A DNA stretch of 6,744 nucleotides from JAVBLF01 sp031553675 (GTDB taxonomy: Bacteria; Bacillota; Clostridia; Christensenellales; CALWSW01). Position numbers and translations under genes: made by a program. The notes beneath the pieces are model-generated. The model saw nothing but the letters and a program-made list of their open reading frames with translations, did no database searches and had not been told where the DNA came from. Location of the stretch: NCBI GenBank assembly GCA_031553675.1, contig JAVBLF010000092.1, positions 1 to 6,744 on the forward strand. The letters run 5' to 3'. Every line of letters starts with the position of its first letter. Within the stretch, counting starts at the first letter, position 1. This document shows, one piece after another, positions 1 to 6,744 of this stretch.

Positions 1-8
1 ATTTTCGC

Positions 9-14
9 TATAAT
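9..14 (+). promoter_or_regulatory. -10 box of promoter for the secreted protein gene
   Basis: TATAAT is a perfect sigma-A -10 hexamer, 35 bases before the start codon at 50. A transcript would begin near 20-22 and leave a short leader carrying the ribosome binding site AAGGAGG at 38-44. The matching -35 box would lie before the window begins, so the promoter cannot be confirmed here. Confidence 0.5.
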
Positions 15-49
15 GGCGGAAGTAAGCAACGCATCCGAAGGAGGCATGT

Positions 50-1420
50 ATGGTTTCGCACGCATATCGCACCCACCGCTCGCTCGCACGGATCACGGCC
101 TTTGTCACCCTCTTGTTGCTCGTCGTGGGAAGTCTTTCCGCGGGGGCAGCCGATCGTCCTTTTTATGTGTACTACAATGAATCCGATCGGCTGTATCGGG
201 TTCGAACGGACAACGGACAAATCGAGCTCGTTGTCAAGTCGGCGCACGCTTACCTCCGAGGATCCCGCGCGGGGAAATACCTCGTGTGCTGGAGCGATTC
301 CCATCCCGGCGGCGGACGGGAAACCGGCACCGTTCACCGTTTTGCCATGGACGGCAGCCTGCAAGCGACGAAGGGCAGCATCTCCTCGGTCTACGAGTTC
401 AGCACGAAGGGCGACTCGATCTACTTCGTGGCCAAGCCGCCCAAGCCCTCCGAAACCCTTGCGATCTACCGCATGCCTTCCGGATATACGAAGCCGGAAC
501 GCGACGGGAATTATCAGGATTCACTGCCACCGATCGCCGATGGGATCGACAAGAGGTTCACCAACTTTGAATTCATCGACGGCAAGATCTTCTATACGGC
601 GCTGCGCAACGGGAGCGAACACTGGATAGCCTGCAAATCGGAAAACGGAACTGGCAATGTGACATGGATTTGCAAGGGCGCCTTTTCGAATTCGTACAAG
701 CAGTGGATCGTCGAGACGTCCGACTTCATCTACATGCTCGTCAACACTGACCCAACTGAAACACAGTATTCGACCTCGTGCATGGTGCTCTACAAAGTGC
801 CTCGCAAGGGCGGGAAGGCCGTGGCGCTCAACGCGAAAAAACCGCTCGACGTCAACGCCGTGTATTCCGGACGCTGGGCGGACGATGTTTACGTCTACAA
901 CAACGGCATCAAGGACGCCATCAGCCGGCAAGACGGCATTCGCGGCTGGAACTTCGACAACGCCGTCGGCTACGCGCTCGATCTAGCGGGACGGCGCATC
1001 AAGATCTCCGACGACGGCGTGATCGAAATGGCCAGGATCGGCGCGAACCAGTATGTCTACTGCGATGGTTACGGCGATGTCTACACCTGCACGATCAAGG
1101 GCGGAAAGGTGTCGGAGAAGAAAAAGCGCAAAGGGGCCAGCGAGATCTTCTATGTCCGCAACCTGAAGTCGGGCGGAAAGCGCAAATCGACGCTCATGGC
1201 GGGATACAAAGGGACTTACCTGCTGAACGCCGACATGACGATCAAGAAATTGATCGGCGTCGAGTGGGAAACCGTCTTCCTTTTCGACGACATGGACGGC
1301 TATCTCTACACGAACGCTGGCGATAAGAACAGGCTTTACTACCTCAGCTCGAACGGCAAAGCGCGCGCGCTGACCCAGGCCAAACCCAAAGCGGTGCTCT
1401 ACGTCGAGCCGGTGAAATAG
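50..1420 (+). CDS. Secreted protein with propeller-like repeats, function unknown
   Basis: A 456-residue protein of no recognised function. It starts at ATG 50, five bases after a perfect AAGGAGG. The N terminus is a signal peptide: basic residues (R7, R10, R14), a hydrophobic core at about 15-29, and an AGA-A site at 31-34, so it is probably exported. The mature part repeats a pattern of aromatic beta strands ending in short turns: YYNESDRLYRV, IYFVA then LAIYRM, IFYTALRNG, VLYKVPRKGG, DVYVYNNG, DVYTCTIKGG and LYYLSSNGKA. This resembles the beta-propeller-like proteins with DUF5050-type repeats common in clostridia; that assignment is by pattern, not by alignment. No catalytic motif, sorting signal or lipobox is seen. 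A lysine-rich patch (EKKKRKG) lies near residue 360. It has its own promoter and terminator and is probably read alone; a link to the two-component genes downstream is not shown. Existence and export are secure; function is not. Confidence 0.85.
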   Translation: MVSHAYRTHRSLARITAFVTLLLLVVGSLSAGAADRPFYVYYNESDRLYRVRTDNGQIELVVKSAHAYLRGSRAGKYLVCWSDSHPGGGRETGTVHRFAMDGSLQATKGSISSVYEFSTKGDSIYFVAKPPKPSETLAIYRMPSGYTKPERDGNYQDSLPPIADGIDKRFTNFEFIDGKIFYTALRNGSEHWIACKSENGTGNVTWICKGAFSNSYKQWIVETSDFIYMLVNTDPTETQYSTSCMVLYKVPRKGGKAVALNAKKPLDVNAVYSGRWADDVYVYNNGIKDAISRQDGIRGWNFDNAVGYALDLAGRRIKISDDGVIEMARIGANQYVYCDGYGDVYTCTIKGGKVSEKKKRKGASEIFYVRNLKSGGKRKSTLMAGYKGTYLLNADMTIKKLIGVEWETVFLFDDMDGYLYTNAGDKNRLYYLSSNGKARALTQAKPKAVLYVEPVK

Positions 1421-1447
1421 CGAATTCTTTGGGCTTTGGGCAGACAT

Positions 1448-1476
1448 AACCGGTTCTCGCAGGGAGAGCCGGTTTT
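1448..1476 (+). terminator. Intrinsic terminator after the secreted protein gene
   Basis: AACCGGTTCTC (1448-1458) and GAGAGCCGGTT (1464-1474) form an 11-base-pair stem with one G-U pair and a five-base loop. Only a short U run follows (TTTT at 1473-1476, partly inside the stem), so termination may be incomplete. It lies 27 bases after the stop codon and separates this gene from the two-component operon. Confidence 0.7.
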
Positions 1477-1539
1477 CGTGTGCGTGGACGGTTGTTTACG
1501 CATTTTTAACCTTTGCCGTCCCGCCAGTTTACCCTTCCA

Positions 1540-1548
1540 TGCTATACT
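1540..1548 (+). promoter_or_regulatory. Extended -10 promoter of the two-component operon
   Basis: TGCTATACT combines a good -10 hexamer (TATACT, 1543-1548) with the TGN extension. No good -35 box lies 16-18 bases upstream, which is usual for extended -10 promoters. The transcript would start near 1555, about 28 bases before the kinase start codon, which matches the ribosome binding site at 1566-1573. Confidence 0.6.
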
Positions 1549-1565
1549 GAGAAATGAGCATGTGC

Positions 1566-1573
1566 AGGGGAGG
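1566..1573 (+). promoter_or_regulatory. Ribosome binding site that sets the kinase start
   Basis: AGGGGAGG ends directly against ATG 1574 but stands nine bases before ATG 1583. The spacing favours 1583. Longer in-frame extensions, back to about 1436, would begin upstream of the likely transcript start. Confidence 0.6.
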
Positions 1574-1582
1574 ATGGGAACG

Positions 1583-2983
1583 ATGACGATCAAGCGGCGG
1601 ATCTTCGTATCCAACATCCTGATGATCGTCGTGCCGGTGTTGTTGCTTGCCCTGTTCGCTTTTTTGATGTGGCTGATCTCGATCGGGCGGATCGGCCTTT
1701 ATGGCGGCCGCGACCTGTCGCATCGGCAGATCCTGTCGGCGGTGAAGGGCATCGAACGAAAATTCAGCCAATGGGACGGCGACGCCGCATCGCTGCAAAG
1801 CGAGATCGATGTTCTGAACGCAGAGCTCAACAAAATTCACGTGGCGGTGTCCATCATACCGAACGGCGCCGCTTCGCACAGCGAAGCGATCGACAACGCC
1901 GTCGCCCAGTTGATCGGGGCCGCAGACGAAGAAGGCGCGCCGGAGAGCGTGCAGATCTCGATCAGCATGCACGACATGAACGGCTTTACGCTCGTGATTG
2001 CCTCGGATGAGTCCGATGGCGGCGATGAGGAGCCGGACGGCCTGTTCAAACCGGGCATCACGCTATTGGTCGCCGTCATCGCGATCATCATGGTGACGAA
2101 CGCAGTCTTAACGGGCATCATGTACCGGCACATCATCGAACCGCTGAACACGCTGGTGGACGGCGTTCACCAGATCCGCGACGGCAACCTGCTCTTCCGG
2201 ATTGCGTACACGACCCAGGACGAATTTGCGCCGATATGCAACGACTTCAACGTCATGGCCGAGCGGCTCTACGAGATGGTGCGCACGCGGCAAAAGGACG
2301 AGGAGAGCCGCAAAGAGTTGATCGCGGGGATTTCGCACGACCTGCGCACCCCTCTTACGGCCATCAAGGCCTACGTCGAAGGGATCGAAAAGGGCGTGGC
2401 CTCGACGCCGGCGCTGAAAAAAAAATACATCGACACCATCAAGGGCAAGACCGAGGACTTGGCGCACATCATCGACCAACTTTTTTTATTCTCCAAGCTC
2501 GACCTCGAAGAATTCCCGCTCTTGATCGAGCCGATTCGCTTGGACGAGATGATCGGGAACTTGCTTGACGAAATCGGCGAGGAATATGCAAAAAAAGGGC
2601 TTGTGATCGCGTGGTCTGGGACGAGCGAAGCCGTGACGATCCGCGCCGATCGACAGTGGCTGCGCAACGTCGTCGTCAACGTCGCGGAAAACAGCGTACA
2701 GTACAAGAATAAGGCGATGGGGCATATGCGCGTGAGCCTCCGCGCGGACGACGATGTGGCGGTGCTCCGCATGGAGGACGACGGGCCCGGCGTGCCGCCG
2801 CAGACCCTCCGCAGCCTCTTCGACGTCTTTTACCGCAGCGATCCGGCGCGCAACGCCAAGGGCAGTGGTTTGGGGCTCGCGATCGCCGCCAAGGTTATGC
2901 GAAAGATGGGCGGGCGCATCTGGGCGGAAAACGCGGGCGCAGCGGGCGGCCTGGCCGTCGTGCTGTCGTTTCCCGCCGTGTGA
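1583..2983 (+). CDS. Membrane sensor histidine kinase
   Basis: A 466-residue class I sensor kinase that should autophosphorylate on His and pass the phosphate to the regulator encoded next. In order: membrane helix 1 (about 7-34), an outer sensor domain (about 35-157) not recognised as a named family, membrane helix 2 (about 159-181), HAMP linker (about 182-235), H-box GISHDLRTP with the phospho-acceptor His252, and an HATPase domain with N-box N366/N370, G1 box DDGPG (399-403), F-box FDVFYRSD and G2 box GSGLGLA (427-433). All catalytic motifs are present. An acidic cluster (D142 to D152, seven acidic residues) sits just outside helix 2. ATG 1583 is preferred for ribosome-binding-site spacing; ATG 1574 would add MGT. 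The stop codon lies 10 bases before the regulator start, so the two are an operon. The gene holds three homopolymer runs (A9, T7, A7). The signal is unknown; a PhoR/ResE-like arrangement is clear, but no better orthology is claimed. Confidence 0.94.
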   Translation: MTIKRRIFVSNILMIVVPVLLLALFAFLMWLISIGRIGLYGGRDLSHRQILSAVKGIERKFSQWDGDAASLQSEIDVLNAELNKIHVAVSIIPNGAASHSEAIDNAVAQLIGAADEEGAPESVQISISMHDMNGFTLVIASDESDGGDEEPDGLFKPGITLLVAVIAIIMVTNAVLTGIMYRHIIEPLNTLVDGVHQIRDGNLLFRIAYTTQDEFAPICNDFNVMAERLYEMVRTRQKDEESRKELIAGISHDLRTPLTAIKAYVEGIEKGVASTPALKKKYIDTIKGKTEDLAHIIDQLFLFSKLDLEEFPLLIEPIRLDEMIGNLLDEIGEEYAKKGLVIAWSGTSEAVTIRADRQWLRNVVVNVAENSVQYKNKAMGHMRVSLRADDDVAVLRMEDDGPGVPPQTLRSLFDVFYRSDPARNAKGSGLGLAIAAKVMRKMGGRIWAENAGAAGGLAVVLSFPAV

Positions 2984-2993
2984 GGGTGAATGG

Positions 2994-3686
2994 ATGAAAC
3001 GGATATTGATCGTCGAAGACGACATCGCGATCGCCGAGATCGAACGCGACTTTTTGGAAATCAGCGGCTACGAGGTCGTGCTCCGAACCGACGGGGTGTC
3101 GGGCATGGAGGAGGCGCTCAGCGGCGCGTATGCGCTGATCCTGCTCGATCTCATGCTGCCGGGGGTCAACGGCTACGACATCTGCCGACAGATCCGAGAC
3201 AAAGTGAAAGTGCCGCTGATCATGGTGACGGCGCGTTCGGAGGACGTCGATAAGGTGCGCGGGCTTGGATTGGGGGCGGACGACTACATCTCGAAGCCCT
3301 TTTCGCCGACGGAGCTCGTCGCTCGCGTCAAAGCCCACATCGCCCAGTACGAGCGCTTGACAGCGGTCGCAGGCGGCGGCGCGGAGCGCGTGATCGCACA
3401 CGGGACGATATCGCTCAACCCGAATTCGCGGCGGGTCGAGGTCGGCGGACGCGAGATCGGGCTCAAAAACAAGGAATACGAATTGCTGTTCTATTTGATC
3501 TCGAATCCCGATGTCGTGTTCAGCAAGGAGCAACTCTACGAGCGCATATGGGGGATGGACGCCTTCGGCGATACGAAGACGGTGGCGGTCCACATCAATC
3601 GCCTGCGCGAGAAGATCGAAAAAGACCCGCAGAATCCCAGCTACATCCAGACCGTCTGGGGCGCGGGCTATCGGTTCAAAGTGTAA
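2994..3686 (+). CDS. OmpR/PhoB-family response regulator
   Basis: A 230-residue cytoplasmic transcription factor, the normal length for the family. The receiver domain (about 1-118) has the acidic pair D9/D10, phospho-acceptor D52 in LLDLMLPG, T79 and K101 in SKPF, so all residues needed for phosphorylation are present. The winged-helix DNA-binding domain (about 130-228) ends with the typical VHINRLREKIE and the wing segment TVWGAGYRF. The start is ATG 2994 with GAGGGTGA (2982-2989) upstream; this site overlaps the kinase stop codon, so translation is probably coupled. It should be phosphorylated by the kinase encoded just before it and bind direct repeats in target promoters. No target is identified; no ABC transporter permease of the BceAB type or van gene is adjacent, which argues against the common peptide-sensing modules. 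No clear terminator follows the TAA at 3684, so some transcripts may run on into the attenuator leader downstream. Confidence 0.96.
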   Translation: MKRILIVEDDIAIAEIERDFLEISGYEVVLRTDGVSGMEEALSGAYALILLDLMLPGVNGYDICRQIRDKVKVPLIMVTARSEDVDKVRGLGLGADDYISKPFSPTELVARVKAHIAQYERLTAVAGGGAERVIAHGTISLNPNSRRVEVGGREIGLKNKEYELLFYLISNPDVVFSKEQLYERIWGMDAFGDTKTVAVHINRLREKIEKDPQNPSYIQTVWGAGYRFKV

Positions 3687-3705
3687 AGGGCGCGGCGCGA
3701 CAGAC

Positions 3706-3734
3706 TTGACGCCCCCCGCTGCGTCTGCTAAGAT
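3706..3734 (+). promoter_or_regulatory. Sigma-A-type promoter of the ABC-F leader
   Basis: TTGACG (3706-3711), a 17-base spacer and TAAGAT (3729-3734) preceded by TGC (3726-3728) make a strong promoter, the best in the window. Transcription should start near 3740-3742, about 240 bases before the ABC-F start codon. Such a long leader behind a strong promoter points to control after initiation. A 5-base inverted repeat, GACGC/GCGTC (3708-3712 and 3721-3725), lies across the -35 box and spacer. Confidence 0.75.
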
Positions 3735-3764
3735 GGATACAAATGACGGATGGGAGATGGAAGG

Positions 3765-3785
3765 ATGCGCAATTTTTCTTGCTAA
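3765..3785 (+). CDS. Upstream leader peptide MRNFSC
   Basis: A six-codon frame (ATG CGC AAT TTT TCT TGC TAA) about 25 bases after the predicted transcript start. GGGAG at 3752-3756 stands eight bases before its ATG, a proper distance. Codons 4-6 and the stop are arm 1 of the attenuator, so a ribosome held here would cover arm 1. This is the expected role of a leader peptide whose translation is stalled by peptidyl-transferase drugs. Two other ATGs nearby open other frames (3757-3795, 12 codons; 3743-3913, 56 codons) but have worse ribosome binding sites. ATG 3750 would lengthen this peptide to 11 residues. Translation is not proven. Confidence 0.55.
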   Translation: MRNFSC

Positions 3786-3845
3786 CCCAGTGTGAAAGCC
3801 CGGGCGACCCTCGTTTTGTGGTGCGCTCCGTGGCTGGCAAGAAAG
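3774..3845 (+). promoter_or_regulatory. Anti-antiterminator helix (arm 1 with arm 2)
   Basis: TTTTCTTGCTA (3774-3784) pairs with TGGCAAGAAAG (3835-3845) over 11 contiguous base pairs with two G-U pairs. After one mismatch, CC (3786-3787) pairs with GG (3832-3833). When formed it sequesters arm 2 and leaves the terminator free to fold, giving the repressed state. Confidence 0.65.
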
Positions 3846-3952
3846 TTGCTCATTCCACCACATGGCGTTCTCCGCGCGAATCTGTGTCCCGTGACGCAGT
3901 GCGGCGCGTTTGATTTGGCAAACGGTGGTCATGCAGGAAGCGATTTTCTTGC
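3837..3952 (+). promoter_or_regulatory. Antiterminator helix (arm 2 with arm 3)
   Basis: GCAAGAAAGTTGCT (3837-3850) pairs with AGCGATTTTCTTGC (3939-3952) over 14 contiguous base pairs, two of them G-U. It uses the loop and seven bases of the 3' arm of the terminator, so the two cannot form together. When formed it should allow transcription into the ABC-F gene. Confidence 0.68.
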
Positions 3953-3963
3953 ATGGCTTTTTT
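3928..3963 (+). terminator. Conditional intrinsic terminator before the ABC-F gene
   Basis: GTCATGCAGGAA (3928-3939) and TTCTTGCATGGC (3946-3957) form a 12-base-pair stem with two G-U pairs around a six-base loop, followed at once by six Ts (3958-3963) and then GTTT. It ends eight bases before the ABC-F ribosome binding site, with no complete conventional gene between it and the promoter at 3706. A terminator placed there makes sense only as an attenuator, although it would also stop read-through from the two-component operon. Confidence 0.85.
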
Positions 3964-3970
3964 GTTTGTC

Positions 3971-3977
3971 AGGAGGG
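3971..3977 (+). promoter_or_regulatory. Ribosome binding site that sets the ABC-F start
   Basis: AGGAGGG touches ATG 3978 but stands six bases before ATG 3984, so 3984 is the likely start (MSLIKVTNLTF). The frame stays open upstream to about 3792, but that would run through the terminator and has no family counterpart. Confidence 0.8.
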
Positions 3978-3983
3978 ATGTCC

Positions 3984-5453
<1,470 letters not shown>

Positions 5454-5465
<12 letters not shown>

Positions 5466-6701
5466 GGCGGGGCGGGCGTGGTCCTCGACGGCTTTTCGGA
5501 TCTCGTCCATGTGTTCGAGCGTCCAATGCAGGCAGCGTATCTGGTGCTGCATGTAGAAGAGATACTCGTAGGGGTTGAGCGACATGTCCTCGAAATAGGC
5601 GCGCGAACACCAGAGCACCAGGTAGAGATTACCGGCGACGAGCATATTCGGAAGCGCCCGGATCTCGGCGTCGTTCAGTGGGCCGAGCGATCCGCCATGC
5701 ACAGCCATGCTCTCGTCGTATGCGGCGAGGAAGTCGCGCAGACGGTCGAGGTAAAGCAGGCCATCCGACTCGGTCAGCCAGGAAGCGAAGAAGTAAACGC
5801 AGCCCAAGCCGAGTTCGAAGACGCGGATGTCAACTTTGGCCCAATCGAAGTCGAAGATGCCGACAGCCCGGCCATCCGGAGCGTATTTGACGTTGCCGGG
5901 GTGGAAGTCGCACTGGATCGGGTTGATCGGCAGGGCGGCCACGTCGTCCGGCGGGAGGGAAAAGGACTTGCAAATCGCCTGGAGTTCCGGGAGGACGCGC
6001 GCGAAATAGGCGGTATAGACGTTGCGGACGCCCGCCTCTTCTGTGCCCTTCACGTAGCCGGCAAAGACCTCGGGCAGCTTTGGGATCAGTTCGAGGATGG
6101 GGGCTTCATTGCGTTTCCAGCCTTGTGCATCGAAGTTGGACACCGAGCCGTGAAAGCGCGCGATGACGTCGGCCACGCTCAGATAGGCGATGGGAGGCAG
6201 TTCGTTTTCCACCCAGTTGTAGAGGTCTTCCCCTTCGAGAAAGTTATAAACAGAAAAGTAATAGGGCAGCTCAATGCCGTCGACTTCTTGCATGAGCGTC
6301 TGGTAGGTCAGGCCGTTTTTGCCCAGGATGGGGCTGGCTCCGAAGGGAAAACCGTTGTCGCGCGCGTGGATCAACAGGTTGTGTTCGAGCAGCATTTCGC
6401 TCTTGTCTTTGTTCTTGGCATATTTGCGGACGAACCAGAGTTTGTGTTCGCCGTCCTTTTCTACCGTGACGCCAAAACTCCGGTTGATGTAGCCGTTGAA
6501 GAATTCGCGGATCTCGACGACTTTGCCGATCTCGTAGAACTTTTCGACGACGGTCAGGATCTGGTTGTAAAGAAAGCCTTGGTAGATCGTTTCCTGAAGG
6601 GCGAGCACTTCGTTTTGCAGCTGGATCGATTTGTAGATCATGCGGCGGGTCAGTTTCGCGTCGAGGTATTCAAGTGGTTTGCTGTTGCTTTTGTCTGCCA
6701 T
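5454..6701 (-). CDS. APH/choline-kinase-fold phosphotransferase
   Basis: A 415-residue soluble protein of the aminoglycoside phosphotransferase-like fold (APH, choline kinase, homoserine kinase II, CotS relatives), expected to move phosphate from ATP to a small molecule. A helical leader of about 60 residues comes first. The N lobe has the glycine loop NGYINRSFGV (69-78), likely ATP-binding K93 in FVRKY and E106 in LLEHNLL. The hinge is YNFLEGEDL (152-160). The catalytic loop is QCDFHPGN (263-270) with D265 and N270, and the metal-binding motif is IFDFDWA with D284. The usual His two places before the catalytic Asp is Gln263. A helical C-terminal part follows. ATG 6701 has AAAGGAG six bases upstream (6708-6714). 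The gene converges on the ABC-F gene and ends inside it. The substrate is unknown: proximity to a resistance gene makes drug inactivation conceivable, but the fold is shared with many metabolic kinases, and sequence does not show an APH(3')-type enzyme. Confidence 0.85.
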
Positions 6702-6707
6702 CGGATG

Positions 6708-6714
6708 CTCCTTT
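6708..6714 (-). promoter_or_regulatory. Ribosome binding site of the phosphotransferase gene
   Basis: AAAGGAG on the minus strand stands six bases before ATG 6701 and fixes that start. No promoter is recognisable in the remaining 30 bases to the window edge; it probably lies outside. Confidence 0.75.
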
Positions 6715-6744
6715 CCATGGCGGTCGGTAGAAGGGCGGTATTAG

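Larger units (their letters stand above)
3741..3983 (+). promoter_or_regulatory. Attenuator leader RNA of the ABC-F gene
   Basis: A leader of about 240 bases between a strong promoter and the ABC-F gene, holding a short translated-looking frame, two competing helices and an intrinsic terminator. Arm 1 (3774-3784) pairs with arm 2 (3835-3845); arm 2 (3837-3850) pairs alternatively with arm 3 (3939-3952); arm 3 is the loop and 3' side of the terminator (3928-3957). Between arms 2 and 3 more nested pairing is possible: CCACC/GGTGG (3855-3859 and 3924-3928), CGCGC/GCGCG (3873-3877 and 3904-3908) and a 6-pair hairpin (3882-3887 and 3894-3899), which would bring arms 2 and 3 together. The pairing was found by eye without energy calculation. 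Ribosome-mediated attenuation is known for ABC-F genes in Bacillota; applying it here is inference, though well supported by the mutually exclusive pairing. Confidence 0.75.

Noticed and set aside
1436..1582. In-frame N-terminal extension of the histidine kinase by 49 residues from TTG 1436
   Set aside because: It spans the preceding terminator and the extended -10 promoter, so it would not be on the transcript. ATG 1583 opens directly into a normal kinase N terminus.
2754..2993. Extension of the response regulator frame 80 codons upstream, into the kinase gene
   Set aside because: The overlap is with the conserved ATPase domain of the kinase in another frame. The receiver domain begins naturally at ATG 2994.
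3817..3862. Seven-pair hairpin TGTGGTG/CACCACA around arm 2
   Set aside because: It is possible, but it is shorter than the two main helices and would compete with both. No role can be assigned without folding energies.
2895..3932. Long open frame of 345 codons on the minus strand across the response regulator and leader
   Set aside because: It mirrors the regulator reading frame, and its protein is rich in Arg, His and Asp with no recognisable domain.
3792..3983. In-frame upstream extension of the ABC-F protein by about 64 residues, from GTG 3792
   Set aside because: It would translate through the attenuator arms and the terminator, lacks a good ribosome binding site, and has no counterpart in the family. 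ATG 3984 with AGGAGGG is well placed.

Overview
The window is a GC-rich stretch of bacterial chromosome. Strong AAGGAGG-type ribosome binding sites, sigma-A-like promoters, an OmpR-type two-component pair and an Lsa-type ABC-F gene together suggest a high-GC member of the Bacillota, probably a clostridial lineage. The species cannot be told from this sequence. No rRNA, tRNA, CRISPR array, insertion sequence or transposase was seen. The five full-length genes are all intact.

Layout. (1) 50-1420 (+): a secreted protein with a signal peptide and propeller-like repeats, function unknown, with a partial promoter before it and a hairpin terminator after it. (2) 1583-2983 and 2994-3686 (+): a sensor histidine kinase and an OmpR/PhoB-type response regulator, 10 bases apart, read from an extended -10 promoter near 1540. 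(3) 3687-3983: no conventional gene, but a regulatory leader with a near-consensus promoter, a six-codon upstream reading frame, alternative RNA helices and an intrinsic terminator just before the next ribosome binding site. (4) 3984-5465 (+): an ABC-F protein resembling the Lsa family of ribosomal protection proteins (lincosamide, streptogramin A, pleuromutilin). (5) 5454-6701 (-): an APH/choline-kinase-fold phosphotransferase, convergent with the ABC-F gene and overlapping its 3' end by 12 bases.

The most notable element is the leader at 3741-3983. The end of the upstream reading frame (arm 1) can pair with arm 2. Arm 2 can instead pair with arm 3, the 3' half and loop of the terminator. 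The 9-base stretch TTTTCTTGC occurs both in the upstream reading frame and in the terminator, so both compete for arm 2. This is the expected design of ribosome-mediated attenuation: a ribosome stalled by a drug on the upstream frame masks arm 1, arm 2 captures the terminator, and the resistance gene is read. ABC-F genes are known to be controlled this way in other Bacillota (for example vmlR and the Listeria gene lmo0919), but this peptide (MRNFSC) and these arms were worked out from the sequence here.

The two-component system probably senses an envelope signal through a roughly 120-residue outer domain with an acidic patch beside the membrane. Its targets are not visible, and the ABC-F gene has its own promoter, so a regulatory link between them is only possible. 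The phosphotransferase may act on an antibiotic or on an ordinary metabolite; sequence alone does not decide.
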